From positions 1-42,994 of the forward strand of contig USBI01000010.1 in NCBI GenBank assembly GCA_900552945.1: 42,994 nucleotides of DNA. Reading direction: 5' to 3'. Source of the stretch: an uncultured Oscillospiraceae bacterium (GTDB lineage: Bacteria; Bacillota; Clostridia; Oscillospirales; Ruminococcaceae). The position numbers and the translations under genes are program-made. Every line of letters starts with the position of its first letter. The first letter of the stretch is position 1. Shown piece after piece: positions 26,075 to 36,355 of the stretch. The notes below the pieces were generated by a model, which worked only from the letters and a program-made list of their open reading frames with translations, was not told the DNA's origin and ran no database searches.

Positions 26075-27171
26075 AGGGATTCATCTCCTTTCGGCTGGAG
26101 CCGTACAATGACCGGTTCGCCGCCCTTTGGCGCCCATACCCGGTCGGGATTCGGTTCAATGGTGAGGATGGCGGCTTCTTCACTGGCGATATAAAACAGG
26201 TCGCCTTTTTCTGCCGCGACCATGGAACGGAGCTTCAGCCGGTCGTTTAACGCCATCATGCCGTTTTCAAATCCAACCAGAATGGAAAACGGCCCGGTGA
26301 TGAGCAGGCTGGAAAAGGTGTTTCGCAGGTAGGTGAGCCGATCGCGTTCCTGCTGCGGGAGCGCCGCGATGGTTTCCCAAAACGGAGCGGCTACCACCTG
26401 TGCGGCCTCTTCCATGGAAAGCCCCTGCCGGCGGATCAGGTAATCAAAAATATAAGCGATGACTTCGGTGTCGGTCAGCAATGTACAGCGATAACCGAAC
26501 ATTTCAACATAACGCCGGTTCGCGTCGTAAGAAGAAATCTCTCCGTTGTGAACGACCGAAAGGTCCAGCAGTGCAAACGGATGCGCGCCGCCCCACCAGC
26601 CGGGCGTGTTGGTCGGGTACCGGCCGTGTGCTGTCCAGCAGTAGCCGCTGTACTCTTCCAGCCGGTAGAATTCCCCTACGTCTTCCGGATAGCCGACCGC
26701 TTTGAACACACCCATGTTTTTGCCGCTGGAAAAAACATATGCCCCGTTGATCTGCGTGTTCACCCGGATGACACATTTTGCCACGAATTCTTTTTCCGGA
26801 AGCTGGCTGTCGGAAAGTTTATGCGGAAGCGGTGTGACGAAATAGCGCCAGATGAGCGGTTCATCGGTGATGCCGGGCACCTTGCGGGTCGGAATCTTGG
26901 AGAGGTTGATGATGTCGAAATGCCGTTCCAAAAATTGTTCGCACTCGGCTTTGGCGGCGGTGTCATCATAAAAAACGTGGAACGCATAATAATCTTTATA
27001 CTCCGGATAGATACCGTACCCTGCGAAGCCACCGCCAAGGCCGTTGCTGCGGTCGTGCATCACCGCGATTGAACGGACGATGGCGTCTCCGCCGACCGGT
27101 TTCCCGCTTTTTGAAAAAATGCCGGAAATTGCGCAGCCGGACGGTATTCTGATCTGCCCCTCTTTTAACAT
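26065..27171 (-). CDS. Glutamate synthase glutaminase subunit (class II glutamine amidotransferase)
   Basis: This is a 368-residue class II glutaminase-type protein corresponding to the N-terminal domain of GltB. The candidate nucleophile is Cys13 in PSGCAISGIFSK, implying removal of a 12-residue leader. WTAHGRYPTNTPGWWGGAHPF, VVHNGEISSYDANRR and LLTDTEVIAYIFDYL match the class II fold. It would hydrolyse glutamine and pass ammonia to the FMN subunit. The ATG at 27171 follows AGAGGGG; the seven-residue-longer TTG frame is less likely. It is first in the long minus-strand series, behind a promoter and an attenuator-like leader. Confidence 0.9.
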   Translation of the reverse strand: MLKEGQIRIPSGCAISGIFSKSGKPVGGDAIVRSIAVMHDRSNGLGGGFAGYGIYPEYKDYYAFHVFYDDTAAKAECEQFLERHFDIINLSKIPTRKVPGITDEPLIWRYFVTPLPHKLSDSQLPEKEFVAKCVIRVNTQINGAYVFSSGKNMGVFKAVGYPEDVGEFYRLEEYSGYCWTAHGRYPTNTPGWWGGAHPFALLDLSVVHNGEISSYDANRRYVEMFGYRCTLLTDTEVIAYIFDYLIRRQGLSMEEAAQVVAAPFWETIAALPQQERDRLTYLRNTFSSLLITGPFSILVGFENGMMALNDRLKLRSMVAAEKGDLFYIASEEAAILTIEPNPDRVWAPKGGEPVIVRLQPKGDESLCR

Positions 27172-27190
27172 GAAAACCCCTCTTTTCCCC

Positions 27191-27282
27191 AAAAATAGAG
27201 AAAGCGCCTGCAGGATAAACCGGCCGAAAACGGCCCTGTTCCGCTTTCAAGGAACCATTACCCTGCAGACGCCTTTGTCTGC
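27191..27282 (-). promoter_or_regulatory. Glutamate synthase operon leader: AAAGGC hexaloop hairpin versus terminator
   Basis: On the minus strand, GCAGAC-AAAGGC-GTCTGC (27282-27265) forms a perfect 6-bp hexaloop hairpin beginning a few bases after the predicted start site. Its 3' arm is also part of a long-range 15-bp stem, GCGTCTGCAGGGTAA (27272-27258) with TTATCCTGCAGGCGC (27218-27204), followed by TTTCTCTATTTTT. Inside that stem lie GTTCC/GGAAC and GGCCG/CGGCC hairpins. The hexaloop and the terminator cannot form together. This fits ANTAR-controlled antitermination of the whole operon. Confidence 0.7.
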
Positions 27283-27292
27283 TATGAAATAT

Positions 27293-27321
27293 AGTATAAT
27301 ATTATGCAGGATTCATGTCAA
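27293..27321 (-). promoter_or_regulatory. Sigma-A promoter of the glutamate synthase operon
   Basis: On the minus strand TTGACA (27321-27316) and TATACT (27298-27293) are separated by 17 bases. It drives the series from the glutaminase subunit towards purF. It is about 100 bases from the divergent GSIII promoter. Confidence 0.85.
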
Positions 27322-27420
27322 CAAATTTCATAAATTTCTTTTATTTCACTAAAAAGAGCAATTTTGAAGGGAGACTAACTATTAAAACTGACGGTTTTGA
27401 AAAACAAAACTGCAAAATCC

Positions 27421-27449
27421 TTGACAAACGACCGCGTATGAGGTATTAT
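27421..27449 (+). promoter_or_regulatory. Sigma-A promoter of the type III glutamine synthetase gene
   Basis: TTGACA (27421-27426) and TATTAT (27444-27449) are separated by 17 bases. The predicted start site lies directly upstream of the hexaloop/terminator leader. Confidence 0.85.
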
Positions 27450-27459
27450 CAGAGCAGAA

Positions 27460-27507
27460 CAGCAAAGGCGCTGCGGTCGGATAACCGGCTGCGGCGCCTT
27501 TTGTTTT
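27460..27507 (+). promoter_or_regulatory. GSIII leader: AAAGGC hexaloop hairpin versus terminator
   Basis: CAGC-AAAGGC-GCTG (27460-27473) forms a hexaloop hairpin. Its loop GGC and 3' arm are also the left arm of a 14-bp terminator, GGCGCTGCGGTCGG/CCGGCTGCGGCGCC (27467-27498, loop ATAA, some wobbles), followed by TTTTGTTTT. The synthetase start codon lies 60 bases beyond. Loop sequence and overlap geometry match the amt and glutamate synthase leaders while the stem differs. Confidence 0.7.
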
Positions 27508-27566
27508 AGCGATTCGTACGGTACAGGATATGCCTGACCGGAACGAAAAAGAAAGGGAGATGCAAG

Positions 27567-29678
<2,112 letters not shown>

Positions 29679-29705
29679 AATTTGCTTTATCAATCAGACC
29701 AAACC

Positions 29706-29750
29706 AAAAGCCCGACAGGATATATTCCTGCCGGGCTTTTTATTGTTTTT
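29706..29750 (+). terminator. Intrinsic terminator of the GSIII gene
   Basis: AAAAGCCCGACAGGA pairs with TCCTGCCGGGCTTTT (one mismatch) around TATAT and is followed by TATTGTTTTTT, 28 bases after the stop. Confidence 0.88.
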
Positions 29751-29853
29751 TCAAAATGCGTGAAAGCGCTGAAGTTTTGAAAGATATGTTGCATGAGCAA
29801 ACAGATTGGAATCCGGTTATGTCTGTGTTGTAAATACGCCGTGTACAAAGCGA

Positions 29854-30417
29854 TCAAACGGCAAAAACAAATTCCATTTCCAGTTCGTGGTTGTCGTAAG
29901 CGATACGGATGTCATCAAACGCTTGTTCTTGAGCGGTGGGACGAATATCAGACAGTTCATCGAAGTTTTTGGGATGCTTGCCGTAAGAGTGGCGTACCCG
30001 GTGGTCGTCCAGCGACCAGAAGTACCCGCTTCCCTCCAGCAGCCCGAAATGCATGAGACCGTCTTCCAGACGGCAGCCGCCTGCTCCGGTGCTGAGTTCT
30101 GCTCCCGCGCGGCCGATGCAGCGAGCGGTGACGGCTAAAAGGGAATCCCCTTCCGGAAGATAAAATACACAAGAGGGAGAAAGCGGCAGAAACTGGGCGG
30201 TCAGGCGCAGGCAAAACCTGTTTGAGGATTCATCGCGCAGACCAACACAGCTTCCTCCAAAACTGTTGAAAAACGGCAGCAGGATTTTGACCGCCTGCCG
30301 AAAAGGTTCCCAACGTGCGCTCGGCCCGGTTTGGATTCCTGCCTGGCCGGCGGCAGAGAGGATTTTTTTCAAAAAAGCGGGTTCGTTTTCAAACGGTACG
30401 GTAAATACTTGTTTCAT
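29854..30417 (-). CDS. Hypothetical protein, 187 residues
   Basis: I do not recognise the family. The protein begins MKQVFTVPFENEPAFLKKIL and is soluble, with no signal peptide or membrane span. It has four cysteines in the N-terminal two thirds (SCVGLRD, NRFCLRL, PSCVFYL, ARCIGRAG), two more further on, and an acidic C-terminus (YDNHELEMEFVFAV). AAAAAGGAGG at correct spacing and a TGCTATAAT extended -10 upstream support that it is expressed. It stands alone between the GSIII terminator and a divergent GNAT gene. Confidence 0.7.
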   Translation of the reverse strand: MKQVFTVPFENEPAFLKKILSAAGQAGIQTGPSARWEPFRQAVKILLPFFNSFGGSCVGLRDESSNRFCLRLTAQFLPLSPSCVFYLPEGDSLLAVTARCIGRAGAELSTGAGGCRLEDGLMHFGLLEGSGYFWSLDDHRVRHSYGKHPKNFDELSDIRPTAQEQAFDDIRIAYDNHELEMEFVFAV

Positions 30418-30480
30418 ACAAATGCCTCCTTTTTGCCGGAGTACAGCCTCAAAATCCGGAAAATTTTCCTGTTTGAGGCC

Positions 30481-30489
30481 ATTATAGCA
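30481..30489 (-). promoter_or_regulatory. Extended -10 promoter element for the 187-residue hypothetical gene
   Basis: On the minus strand TGCTATAAT gives an extended -10 about 64 bases upstream of the start codon. The -35 region is poor. Confidence 0.45.
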
Positions 30490-30571
30490 TATTTTTCAAA
30501 AAAAGAATGAAAATATGCCGGATTACGCAGTTATGCACAAAAATTTTTTCATACTTTGTTGTTTTTTATCC

Positions 30572-30600
30572 TTGTTGGATTCATGGCAGATTGGTATAAT
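30572..30600 (+). promoter_or_regulatory. Sigma-A promoter of the second GNAT gene
   Basis: TTGTTG (30572-30577) and consensus TATAAT (30595-30600) are separated by 17 bases, 34 bases upstream of the chosen start codon. Confidence 0.75.
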
Positions 30601-30634
30601 TGATTTATACAACTTTGTCATGGAGGTGATGCAC

Positions 30635-31162
30635 ATGGAAAGCGATGTTAAAATTTCAGTCGCTCACAATGAGATCGAGTTTGCGGAAATCGCGGCGCTG
30701 GCGGATGAGATCTGGCACGAACACTATAAAGGCCTGCTTTCGGATGAGCAGATCGATTATATGGTTGAAAAATTCCAAAGCCAGAAAGCCATTACGAAAT
30801 CTGTACTGGAAAACAATTACACCTACTACATCATGCGGGACGCTGGGCAGATCATTGGGTACTGCGGAGTACAGCCTCAGCCGGAAGATAATTCGCTGTT
30901 TTTGAGCAAGTTATATCTTCACAAGGATTACCGCGGGAAACATCTTTCCCGAATGGTGATGGCAATGCTTTGCGAACGGTGCGTCACCGAAGACCTTGAT
31001 TCCATTTGGCTGACGGTCAACCACGGCAATACCGATTCCATTCAGGTTTACCGCCGTTTGGGATTCTCGGTGGAACGGGAACAAAAAGAAAACATTGGCA
31101 ATGGGTATTTTATGGATGATTACGTCATGCGCTATCTTCTTCCATCTCCGACCATACAATAA
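30635..31162 (+). CDS. GNAT family N-acetyltransferase
   Basis: This is a 175-residue GNAT protein. The acetyl-CoA motif is DYRGKHLSRMVM, preceded by the strand LSKLYLHK and followed by the NTDSIQVYRRLGF segment. The chosen ATG follows GGAGGT by 7 bases; the frame stays open further upstream, but that extension overlaps the promoter. The N-terminal WHEHYKGLLSDEQIDYMVEKF is typical of a subgroup common in Firmicutes whose substrates are mostly unknown. It is monocistronic, closed by a bidirectional terminator. Confidence 0.85.
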   Translation: MESDVKISVAHNEIEFAEIAALADEIWHEHYKGLLSDEQIDYMVEKFQSQKAITKSVLENNYTYYIMRDAGQIIGYCGVQPQPEDNSLFLSKLYLHKDYRGKHLSRMVMAMLCERCVTEDLDSIWLTVNHGNTDSIQVYRRLGFSVEREQKENIGNGYFMDDYVMRYLLPSPTIQ

Positions 31163-31172
31163 CACCACGATA

Positions 31173-31212
31173 ACAGCAAAACCGGCCGAGCTTTTTCGGC
31201 CGGTTTTGCTGT
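31173..31212. terminator. Bidirectional terminator between GNAT and AraC genes
   Basis: ACAGCAAAACCGGCCG and its complement flank an 8-base loop. The arms contain AAAA/TTTT runs but only short T-tails, so termination strength is moderate. It serves two convergent genes. Confidence 0.75.
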
Positions 31213-31226
31213 ATCCGAAAAAGGTG

Positions 31227-32150
31227 CTACTGGTTGCTTTTGGAATCCATCCAGGCGCGGTAGACGGAAGGGGTCATACCCTCCAGCTGTTTGAACAGCC
31301 GGCTGAAGTAATAGAGATTATCGAACCCGCTGGAAAGAGCCGCTTCGGTGATGTTCATAGAGCTTTTGCGCATCAGTTCTTTTGCGTGTTCAATCCGCAG
31401 ACGGTTTAAATACTTAACGGGCGAGAGCCCTGTTTCGGTTTTAAACAGCCGGGCCAGATATTGTTGAGAAACATGCAGAGTTTGTGCAAGTTCCGTCATC
31501 TTCACCGGTGCGGTGAGGTGCTCGTTTAGGTAGAGGATAGCGTCCTGCACCAGCTTGTTCTGCTCCCGTTCTTCCGGGCTGGGGGTGAGCGGGACGGTTT
31601 TTGCCATCCAGCACTGGGCAAGCAGAGTGAGAATCTGCGCCGCCTGCAGTGAGATGAGCAGAGCGCTGTGGATGGTTTCGTGGTTGCGTTCCAGCAAAAG
31701 CCGTTGAAAGAGGGTGAAAATCTCGCTTTTATAGGATGCGGTGTCCATCCGCTGGCCGAGGCAGACCATGGCCTGTTCCTGTTGGATGGGATTTAAGAAA
31801 AAGAATCCGCCCGGACGGTTTGCAACGCTTTCCGCGTAAGCTGTGAGGATGGCTTCTTTTTCCCGTTTGCGGATGGGGCGGCATGGCGCTTTAAAGTGCA
31901 GGTAGAAAAAACGGCAGGAGGTGTTTTCGGTAAACTGGTCGACTGGTGTGCCCGCGGGGATGACACAGCTTTCCCCTTCCCGAAGGACAAACGCTTCTCC
32001 GCCCACGTTGCAGCAGAGCTGCCCGCGGTAGACAACGATTAGTTCGGATTCTTCCAGCGTGCGCCCGCAAAGGCTCCAGCCGGGGCGGCAGACCGAATGG
32101 CCGGCCAGTGCGATTTGCGGCAGAGTGTGTAGTTCAATGCAGTATTCCAT
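31227..32150 (-). CDS. AraC family transcriptional regulator (cupin sensor + HTH)
   Basis: This is a 307-residue protein. The N-terminal 150 residues form a cupin-type ligand domain (VLREGESCVIPAGTPVDQFTENTSCRFFYLHF). The C-terminal 100 residues hold the double helix-turn-helix: MTELAQTLHVSQQYLARLFK and then IEHAKELMRKSSMNITEAALSSGFDNLYYFSRLFKQLEGMTPSVYR. It is divergent from the GH31 gene with a 154-bp AT-rich shared control region, so it most likely senses a sugar and activates that glycosidase gene. The ribosome site (GAGAGAAG) is moderate. Confidence 0.88.
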   Translation of the reverse strand: MEYCIELHTLPQIALAGHSVCRPGWSLCGRTLEESELIVVYRGQLCCNVGGEAFVLREGESCVIPAGTPVDQFTENTSCRFFYLHFKAPCRPIRKREKEAILTAYAESVANRPGGFFFLNPIQQEQAMVCLGQRMDTASYKSEIFTLFQRLLLERNHETIHSALLISLQAAQILTLLAQCWMAKTVPLTPSPEEREQNKLVQDAILYLNEHLTAPVKMTELAQTLHVSQQYLARLFKTETGLSPVKYLNRLRIEHAKELMRKSSMNITEAALSSGFDNLYYFSRLFKQLEGMTPSVYRAWMDSKSNQ

Positions 32151-32218
32151 GAATCTTCTCTCGTTTCAAAATAGTCCATTTGTTTCATTTTGTATAAATA
32201 ATATTATAAATGTTTATT

Positions 32219-32245
32219 TTGAAAATGCAACCGGCGTTTTATAAT
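32219..32245 (+). promoter_or_regulatory. Candidate promoter of the GH31 gene
   Basis: TTGAAA (32219-32224) and consensus TATAAT (32240-32245) are only 15 bases apart. Short spacing and an AraC gene next door suggest the promoter needs an activator. AT-rich partial palindromes at 32190-32220 may be operator sites. Confidence 0.5.
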
Positions 32246-32304
32246 ACGGGTATGGAAGGTGCCGCGGCAGAACCTGCCCGGCCGTGATTAGGGAGGCTTA
32301 CAGC

Positions 32305-34335
32305 ATGAAAGAATTTTTCAAGGTGGAGAACGGTTCGCTGTTCTTCAAATACCGTTATGAGACCGTCTGGGTCATGCCGTGGGGCAATGGTCTGCGTGTG
32401 CGTGCAACCCAGAACCAGACCTTTACAAGCGAAGACTGGGCGCTGACCATGCCGGCTGACGCGCAGGCTGAGATCACCGTGACCGAAGAGGGCGCGACTG
32501 TGAAAAACGGCAAGATCCGTTTGGAGATGAGCCCGTACGGCCGGATGCGCTTTTTCAACGACAAAGACGAGCTGCTGCTCGATGAGTTTTACCGTTGCTG
32601 GAACCATGGTGTGGATTACTCCAAATACCTCAACACCATCACCAACCTGAAACGCTGTGCGCGTGAGTACAAAGGCACGCCGAGCAATAACTTTGAGATC
32701 ACCATGACCTTTGAATCCGACCCGGACGAAAAACTGTTCGGCATGGGTCAGTACCAGTACCCCTACCTCGACCTGAAAGGCTGCCTGCTTGAGATGGCGC
32801 AGCGCAACACCCAGGCGAGCGTTCCGTTCCTGCTTTCCAGCAAGGGTTACGGCTTCCTCTGGAACAACCCGGCGGTCGGCACGGCGAATTTCGGCAAAAA
32901 CCTGACCGAGTGGAAGGTCCGTTCCTCCAAACAGATCGATTACTGGATCACCGCGGGTGACACTCCGGCGGAGATCGAGGAAAACTACGCGAAAGTAACC
33001 GGTACCGTTCCCATGATGCCGGATTATGGTACTGGCTTCTGGCAGTGCAAGCTCCGTTACCAGACGCAGGATGAGCTGCTGAAGGTTGCTCGTGAATATC
33101 ATAAACGCGGCATCCCGGTGGATGTTATCGTTGTGGACTTTTTCCACTGGCCGCATCAGGGCGACTGGAAATTCGACGAGCAGTTCTGGCCGGACCCGGA
33201 AGGAATGATCAAAGAGCTGGATTCCATGGGCATGCATCTGATGACCTCTGTCTGGCCGACGGTCGATAAAGAGAGCGAGAACTACAAATACATGCAGGAG
33301 CATGACCTGCTGGTGCGTGTTGACCACGGCATCAACTTTACCATGGACTGCTTCGGCGCGGAAGGTTTCTTTGACGCGACCAATCCGGAAGCGCAGAAAT
33401 TCGTTTTTGACACCTGCAAGAAAAATTATCTCGACAAAGGCGTTACCCTCTTCTGGCTGGATGAGGCTGAGCCGGAGTACACGGCGGTGGATTTTGAAAA
33501 CTACCGTTACCACAAAGGCGCCGCTCTTGAGGTGGCAAACGCTTACCCGGTTGGCTATGCCAAGGCGTTCTATGACGGCATGAAGGCCGAAGGACGTGAG
33601 GAGATCGTCAACCTCATCCGCTGTGCGTGGGCCGGTTCCCAGCGTTACGGCGCGCTGGCATGGTCGGGCGACGTGCCGTCCACCTTTGACGCGTTCCGCT
33701 ATCAGCTCGCGGCCGGACTCAACATGGGCCTTGCGGGCATCACCTGGTGGACAGCTGACATCGGCGGGTTCCACGGCGGAAACATCCATGATGATAAATT
33801 CAGAGAACTGCTCACCCGTTGGTTCCAGTTCGGCGCCTTCTGCCCGGTCATGCGCCTGCACGGCGACCGTGACCCGCACGATCAGCCGCAGCTGGTCGCT
33901 TCCGGCGGAGGATTCTGCCCGCCGACCGGCGCGGACAACGAGGTCTGGAGCTATGGTCCGGAAGCGGAAGCGGTCATGACCCGTTACATCAAGATGCGTT
34001 ACCGCCTGAAACCGTACATCAAAGAGGCGATGAAGGCGGCCCACGAAAAAGGCACGCCGGTCATCCGCCCGGTCTTCTACGACTTCCCGGCGGACAAAGC
34101 CGCATGGGATGCGCATGAGGAGTATATGTTCGGTTCTGACATTCTGGTCGCTCCGGTGCTTTATGAAGGCGCGCGCACCAAAGAGGTTTATCTCCCCGCG
34201 GGCTGCCGCTGGGTAGAAGCTGAAACCGGCAAGGTGTTAGACGGCGGATGTGCCGTTACCGTTGACGCCCCGCTGGAGATCATCCCGCTGTTCGTCCGTG
34301 AGGGCGCAGACGCGCTGGATATGATCCGCGGATAA
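32305..34335 (+). CDS. Glycoside hydrolase family 31, alpha-xylosidase/alpha-glucosidase-like
   Basis: This is a 676-residue GH31 enzyme. The nucleophile is Asp386 (FWLDEAEPEY) and the acid/base Asp456 (WSGDVPSTF). Around them are DFFHWPHQGDWKFD, TSVWPTVDKES, CAWAGSQRYG and ITWWTADIGGFHGG, all as in the alpha-xylosidase-like branch. There is no signal peptide, so it acts on imported oligosaccharides. GGGAGG lies 8 bases before the ATG at 32305. Flanking AraC genes on both sides suggest sugar-induced expression. Xylosidase versus glucosidase activity is not settled. Confidence 0.9.
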   Translation: MKEFFKVENGSLFFKYRYETVWVMPWGNGLRVRATQNQTFTSEDWALTMPADAQAEITVTEEGATVKNGKIRLEMSPYGRMRFFNDKDELLLDEFYRCWNHGVDYSKYLNTITNLKRCAREYKGTPSNNFEITMTFESDPDEKLFGMGQYQYPYLDLKGCLLEMAQRNTQASVPFLLSSKGYGFLWNNPAVGTANFGKNLTEWKVRSSKQIDYWITAGDTPAEIEENYAKVTGTVPMMPDYGTGFWQCKLRYQTQDELLKVAREYHKRGIPVDVIVVDFFHWPHQGDWKFDEQFWPDPEGMIKELDSMGMHLMTSVWPTVDKESENYKYMQEHDLLVRVDHGINFTMDCFGAEGFFDATNPEAQKFVFDTCKKNYLDKGVTLFWLDEAEPEYTAVDFENYRYHKGAALEVANAYPVGYAKAFYDGMKAEGREEIVNLIRCAWAGSQRYGALAWSGDVPSTFDAFRYQLAAGLNMGLAGITWWTADIGGFHGGNIHDDKFRELLTRWFQFGAFCPVMRLHGDRDPHDQPQLVASGGGFCPPTGADNEVWSYGPEAEAVMTRYIKMRYRLKPYIKEAMKAAHEKGTPVIRPVFYDFPADKAAWDAHEEYMFGSDILVAPVLYEGARTKEVYLPAGCRWVEAETGKVLDGGCAVTVDAPLEIIPLFVREGADALDMIRG

Positions 34336-34346
34336 CATTCCGAAAT

Positions 34347-34381
34347 AAAAACGCCGTTCGTATAAAACGAACGGCGTTTTT
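34347..34381. terminator. Bidirectional intrinsic terminator after GH31
   Basis: AAAAACGCCGTTCGT pairs perfectly with ACGAACGGCGTTTTT around a 5-base loop. It separates GH31 from the convergent AraC gene. Confidence 0.92.
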
Positions 34382-34481
34382 GCTTTGCGGATAAGCAGAA
34401 GGGAGCCAAAGCCATGGTTTCGGCAGCAAAAAGGCGCGCGGCGGCTCGGCTGTATGCGGAAAGAACGCCCGGTCGCCCGGT

Positions 34482-35711
34482 TTACCAGTTTTTGCGGTAG
34501 TTTGCTTCCCGGTATTTTTTGGGGGTAACACCGGTGTGGCGCTTGAATACACTGGTAAAGTAGCTTTGGGAACTGAAGGCCAGAAATGTGCTGATTTCGG
34601 AAATCTGGTAATCGGAAAAGCGCAGCAGGTTTTTGGCCTCTTCGATCCTCTGCAGCTGGATGAAGTCGGCCAATGCCATGCCGGTTTCCTTTTTGAACAG
34701 CACCGAAAGATAAGCGGGGCTCAGTCCGGTTTCGGCGGAAAGAGCTTCCAGTGTGACCGGTTCGTGCAGATGATGAAAGATGTAACCGGTACAGCGCACG
34801 ATGTGTTCGGAGTAACTAATATGCTGTTTCTGCTGGCGGATGCGTTCGGTAAAATCCGAAGCGGCGGTATACAATAGAGAGGTGACTTCCAGCGGCGTTT
34901 TGCATTGATCTGCCTTCTGGATGTAGACGCGGCACATGTTGAACGCCAGCTCTTCGTCCAGCCCGCCTTCCACCGCGAATCGGGTGGTGAGGGTGACGGC
35001 GCCGACAAAGTAGTAGACCGCCTGGCGGAGCGGATCGGCGGAAAGGCGCAGAGCGCTCTGCGGCATAAAGGCGGAAGCGAAGTATTCCAGATTATTGAGC
35101 TCGCCGGATTTGATGGCGTTGAGCAGCAGCAGTTCCTGCGCATAGGGTGTATGCACTGTTTCGGATTCCCGCTGCTCAAACACCGATGTACTCAGTGCCT
35201 GTGAGATGCTGTGCGGGGCGGTGATCTCCGCGCTGTGTTCGATCAGCTCCCGCACGGTGATGTCGCGGTCGGTAAACGCGGTATATAAAAGCCGGACGAA
35301 CCCCGCGAACTGGGTGACGCTTACCACCGGAGTCATGCAGATGATCTTTTCCAGTTCATCGCTTTTGAGCGGTGGGAAGAAAGAAAGCGAATGGCTGCGT
35401 TCCAGCGAATACGGGCGCACCAGAAGCGCCGGACCGACGGCCAGATAATGGGTGCGTTCCTGATAGGTAAACGGGAAAAACGCCATCATTTCCATGGCGT
35501 TTAACACACACAGGGTGGGCTGGCAGTCGCCTTCCCGAATATAACGGCGGTAAAGTCCGCTGCTAAAATCGGTGTTCTGAAAGGATTCGGTATCAAACGA
35601 ACTGTAAAGAACGCGGCGGGCCGGGTCCAGGATCCGAACAGGAATGCGGTTGTATTCAAACAGCAGGTCCAGCAGGCGGCTGCCCGTCTGGAAAATCGTA
35701 ATCAAACTCAT
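34482..35711 (-). CDS. AraC family transcriptional regulator, large sensor domain
   Basis: This is a 409-residue protein. The C-terminal 100 residues are an AraC HTH (VTLEALSAETGLSPAYLSVLFK ... IEEAKNLLRFSDYQISEISTFLAFSSQSYFTSVFKRHTGVTPKKYR). The 300-residue N-terminal part is an unassigned sensor region, predicted soluble. ATG at 35711 is set by AGGAGGG; the longer frame lacks a site. It has its own promoter. Its closest sugar gene is the convergent GH31, but targets could lie elsewhere. Confidence 0.85.
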   Translation of the reverse strand: MSLITIFQTGSRLLDLLFEYNRIPVRILDPARRVLYSSFDTESFQNTDFSSGLYRRYIREGDCQPTLCVLNAMEMMAFFPFTYQERTHYLAVGPALLVRPYSLERSHSLSFFPPLKSDELEKIICMTPVVSVTQFAGFVRLLYTAFTDRDITVRELIEHSAEITAPHSISQALSTSVFEQRESETVHTPYAQELLLLNAIKSGELNNLEYFASAFMPQSALRLSADPLRQAVYYFVGAVTLTTRFAVEGGLDEELAFNMCRVYIQKADQCKTPLEVTSLLYTAASDFTERIRQQKQHISYSEHIVRCTGYIFHHLHEPVTLEALSAETGLSPAYLSVLFKKETGMALADFIQLQRIEEAKNLLRFSDYQISEISTFLAFSSQSYFTSVFKRHTGVTPKKYREANYRKNW

Positions 35712-35733
35712 AAGCACCCTCCTATGTTGTTTC

Positions 35734-35762
35734 AATATAGCACAGGAATTGCAAAAAAACAA
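35734..35762 (-). promoter_or_regulatory. Promoter of the second AraC gene
   Basis: On the minus strand TTGTTT (35762-35757) and TATATT (35739-35734) are separated by 17 bases, 22 bases upstream of the start codon. Confidence 0.65.
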
Positions 35763-35849
35763 TAAATTATGATATAATTCTATATATATTAATATTGACT
35801 TGTCGTATTTTGTGTTAAGCTATTGTTAGTTCAAAAAAGGGGGTTGTGC

Positions 35850-36107
35850 ATGATGAAAGATACTGTAAAAGACTCGATGAAGGATTCCTGGACGTTTATT
35901 GGGCTGGTTATTCTTTCTGTTCTTTATTTGTTTGAGGTTGACTTTTTTCATTTGACCTGGCTCAATGGCGTGGCGTTTGTGATTATTGCCGTAACGCTCA
36001 TTCCGCTTCTGGTCAGCATTACCCGGCGGTTTATCCGGTTTTACCAAAAACATTCCGCTTCCGGAAAACAGGCGGAAAACGGCAAATCACAGGAGGAATC
36101 GCGTTGA
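35850..36107 (+). CDS. Small membrane protein, two predicted transmembrane segments
   Basis: This is an 85-residue protein with a charged N-terminus (MMKDTVKDSMKDS), two hydrophobic helices (WTFIGLVILSVLYLFEV and GVAFVIIAVTLIPLLVSI) and a basic, polar C-terminal tail. AAAGGGGG lies before the ATG. I do not recognise a named family. Its stop overlaps the TTG start of the next gene, which implies translational coupling to the HPr-like protein. Confidence 0.7.
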   Translation: MMKDTVKDSMKDSWTFIGLVILSVLYLFEVDFFHLTWLNGVAFVIIAVTLIPLLVSITRRFIRFYQKHSASGKQAENGKSQEESR

Positions 36108-36355
36108 GAAGCTGCCGGATCAAATTAAGCAGTGCGGAAGATGTGAAACGGTTTATTGGCATCATCACGGAACAGCCGTATGAGCTTTATCTGGTCGACG
36201 GTCCGCGGCGGGTGAATGCCAAATCGCAGATGCAGGTGTTTTCTTTGAACCTCACTCACCCGCTTGAGCTTCTTCTGCCGGACGAGGAAGATGGCTTGAT
36301 CAAACGGCTTTCCCCCTATTTGTATCAGTCGTCCGATCATGGAGGAACCATTTGA
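36104..36355 (+). CDS. HPr-like protein lacking the phosphorylatable histidine
   Basis: This is an 83-residue protein of the HPr fold: KLSSAEDVKRFIGIITEQPYELYL, then RRVNAKSQMQVFSLNLTHPLELLL, corresponding to the beta-alpha-beta core with the Ser46-region helix (AKSQMQVFSL). The usual GLHARPA stretch with the phospho-His is absent, so it cannot carry PTS phosphate and is more likely a regulatory or binding module. The TTG start overlaps the previous TGA (TTGA) and has AGGAGG 7 bases upstream. Similar proteins are common in Clostridia, without a proven role. Confidence 0.75.
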   Translation: MRSCRIKLSSAEDVKRFIGIITEQPYELYLVDGPRRVNAKSQMQVFSLNLTHPLELLLPDEEDGLIKRLSPYLYQSSDHGGTI

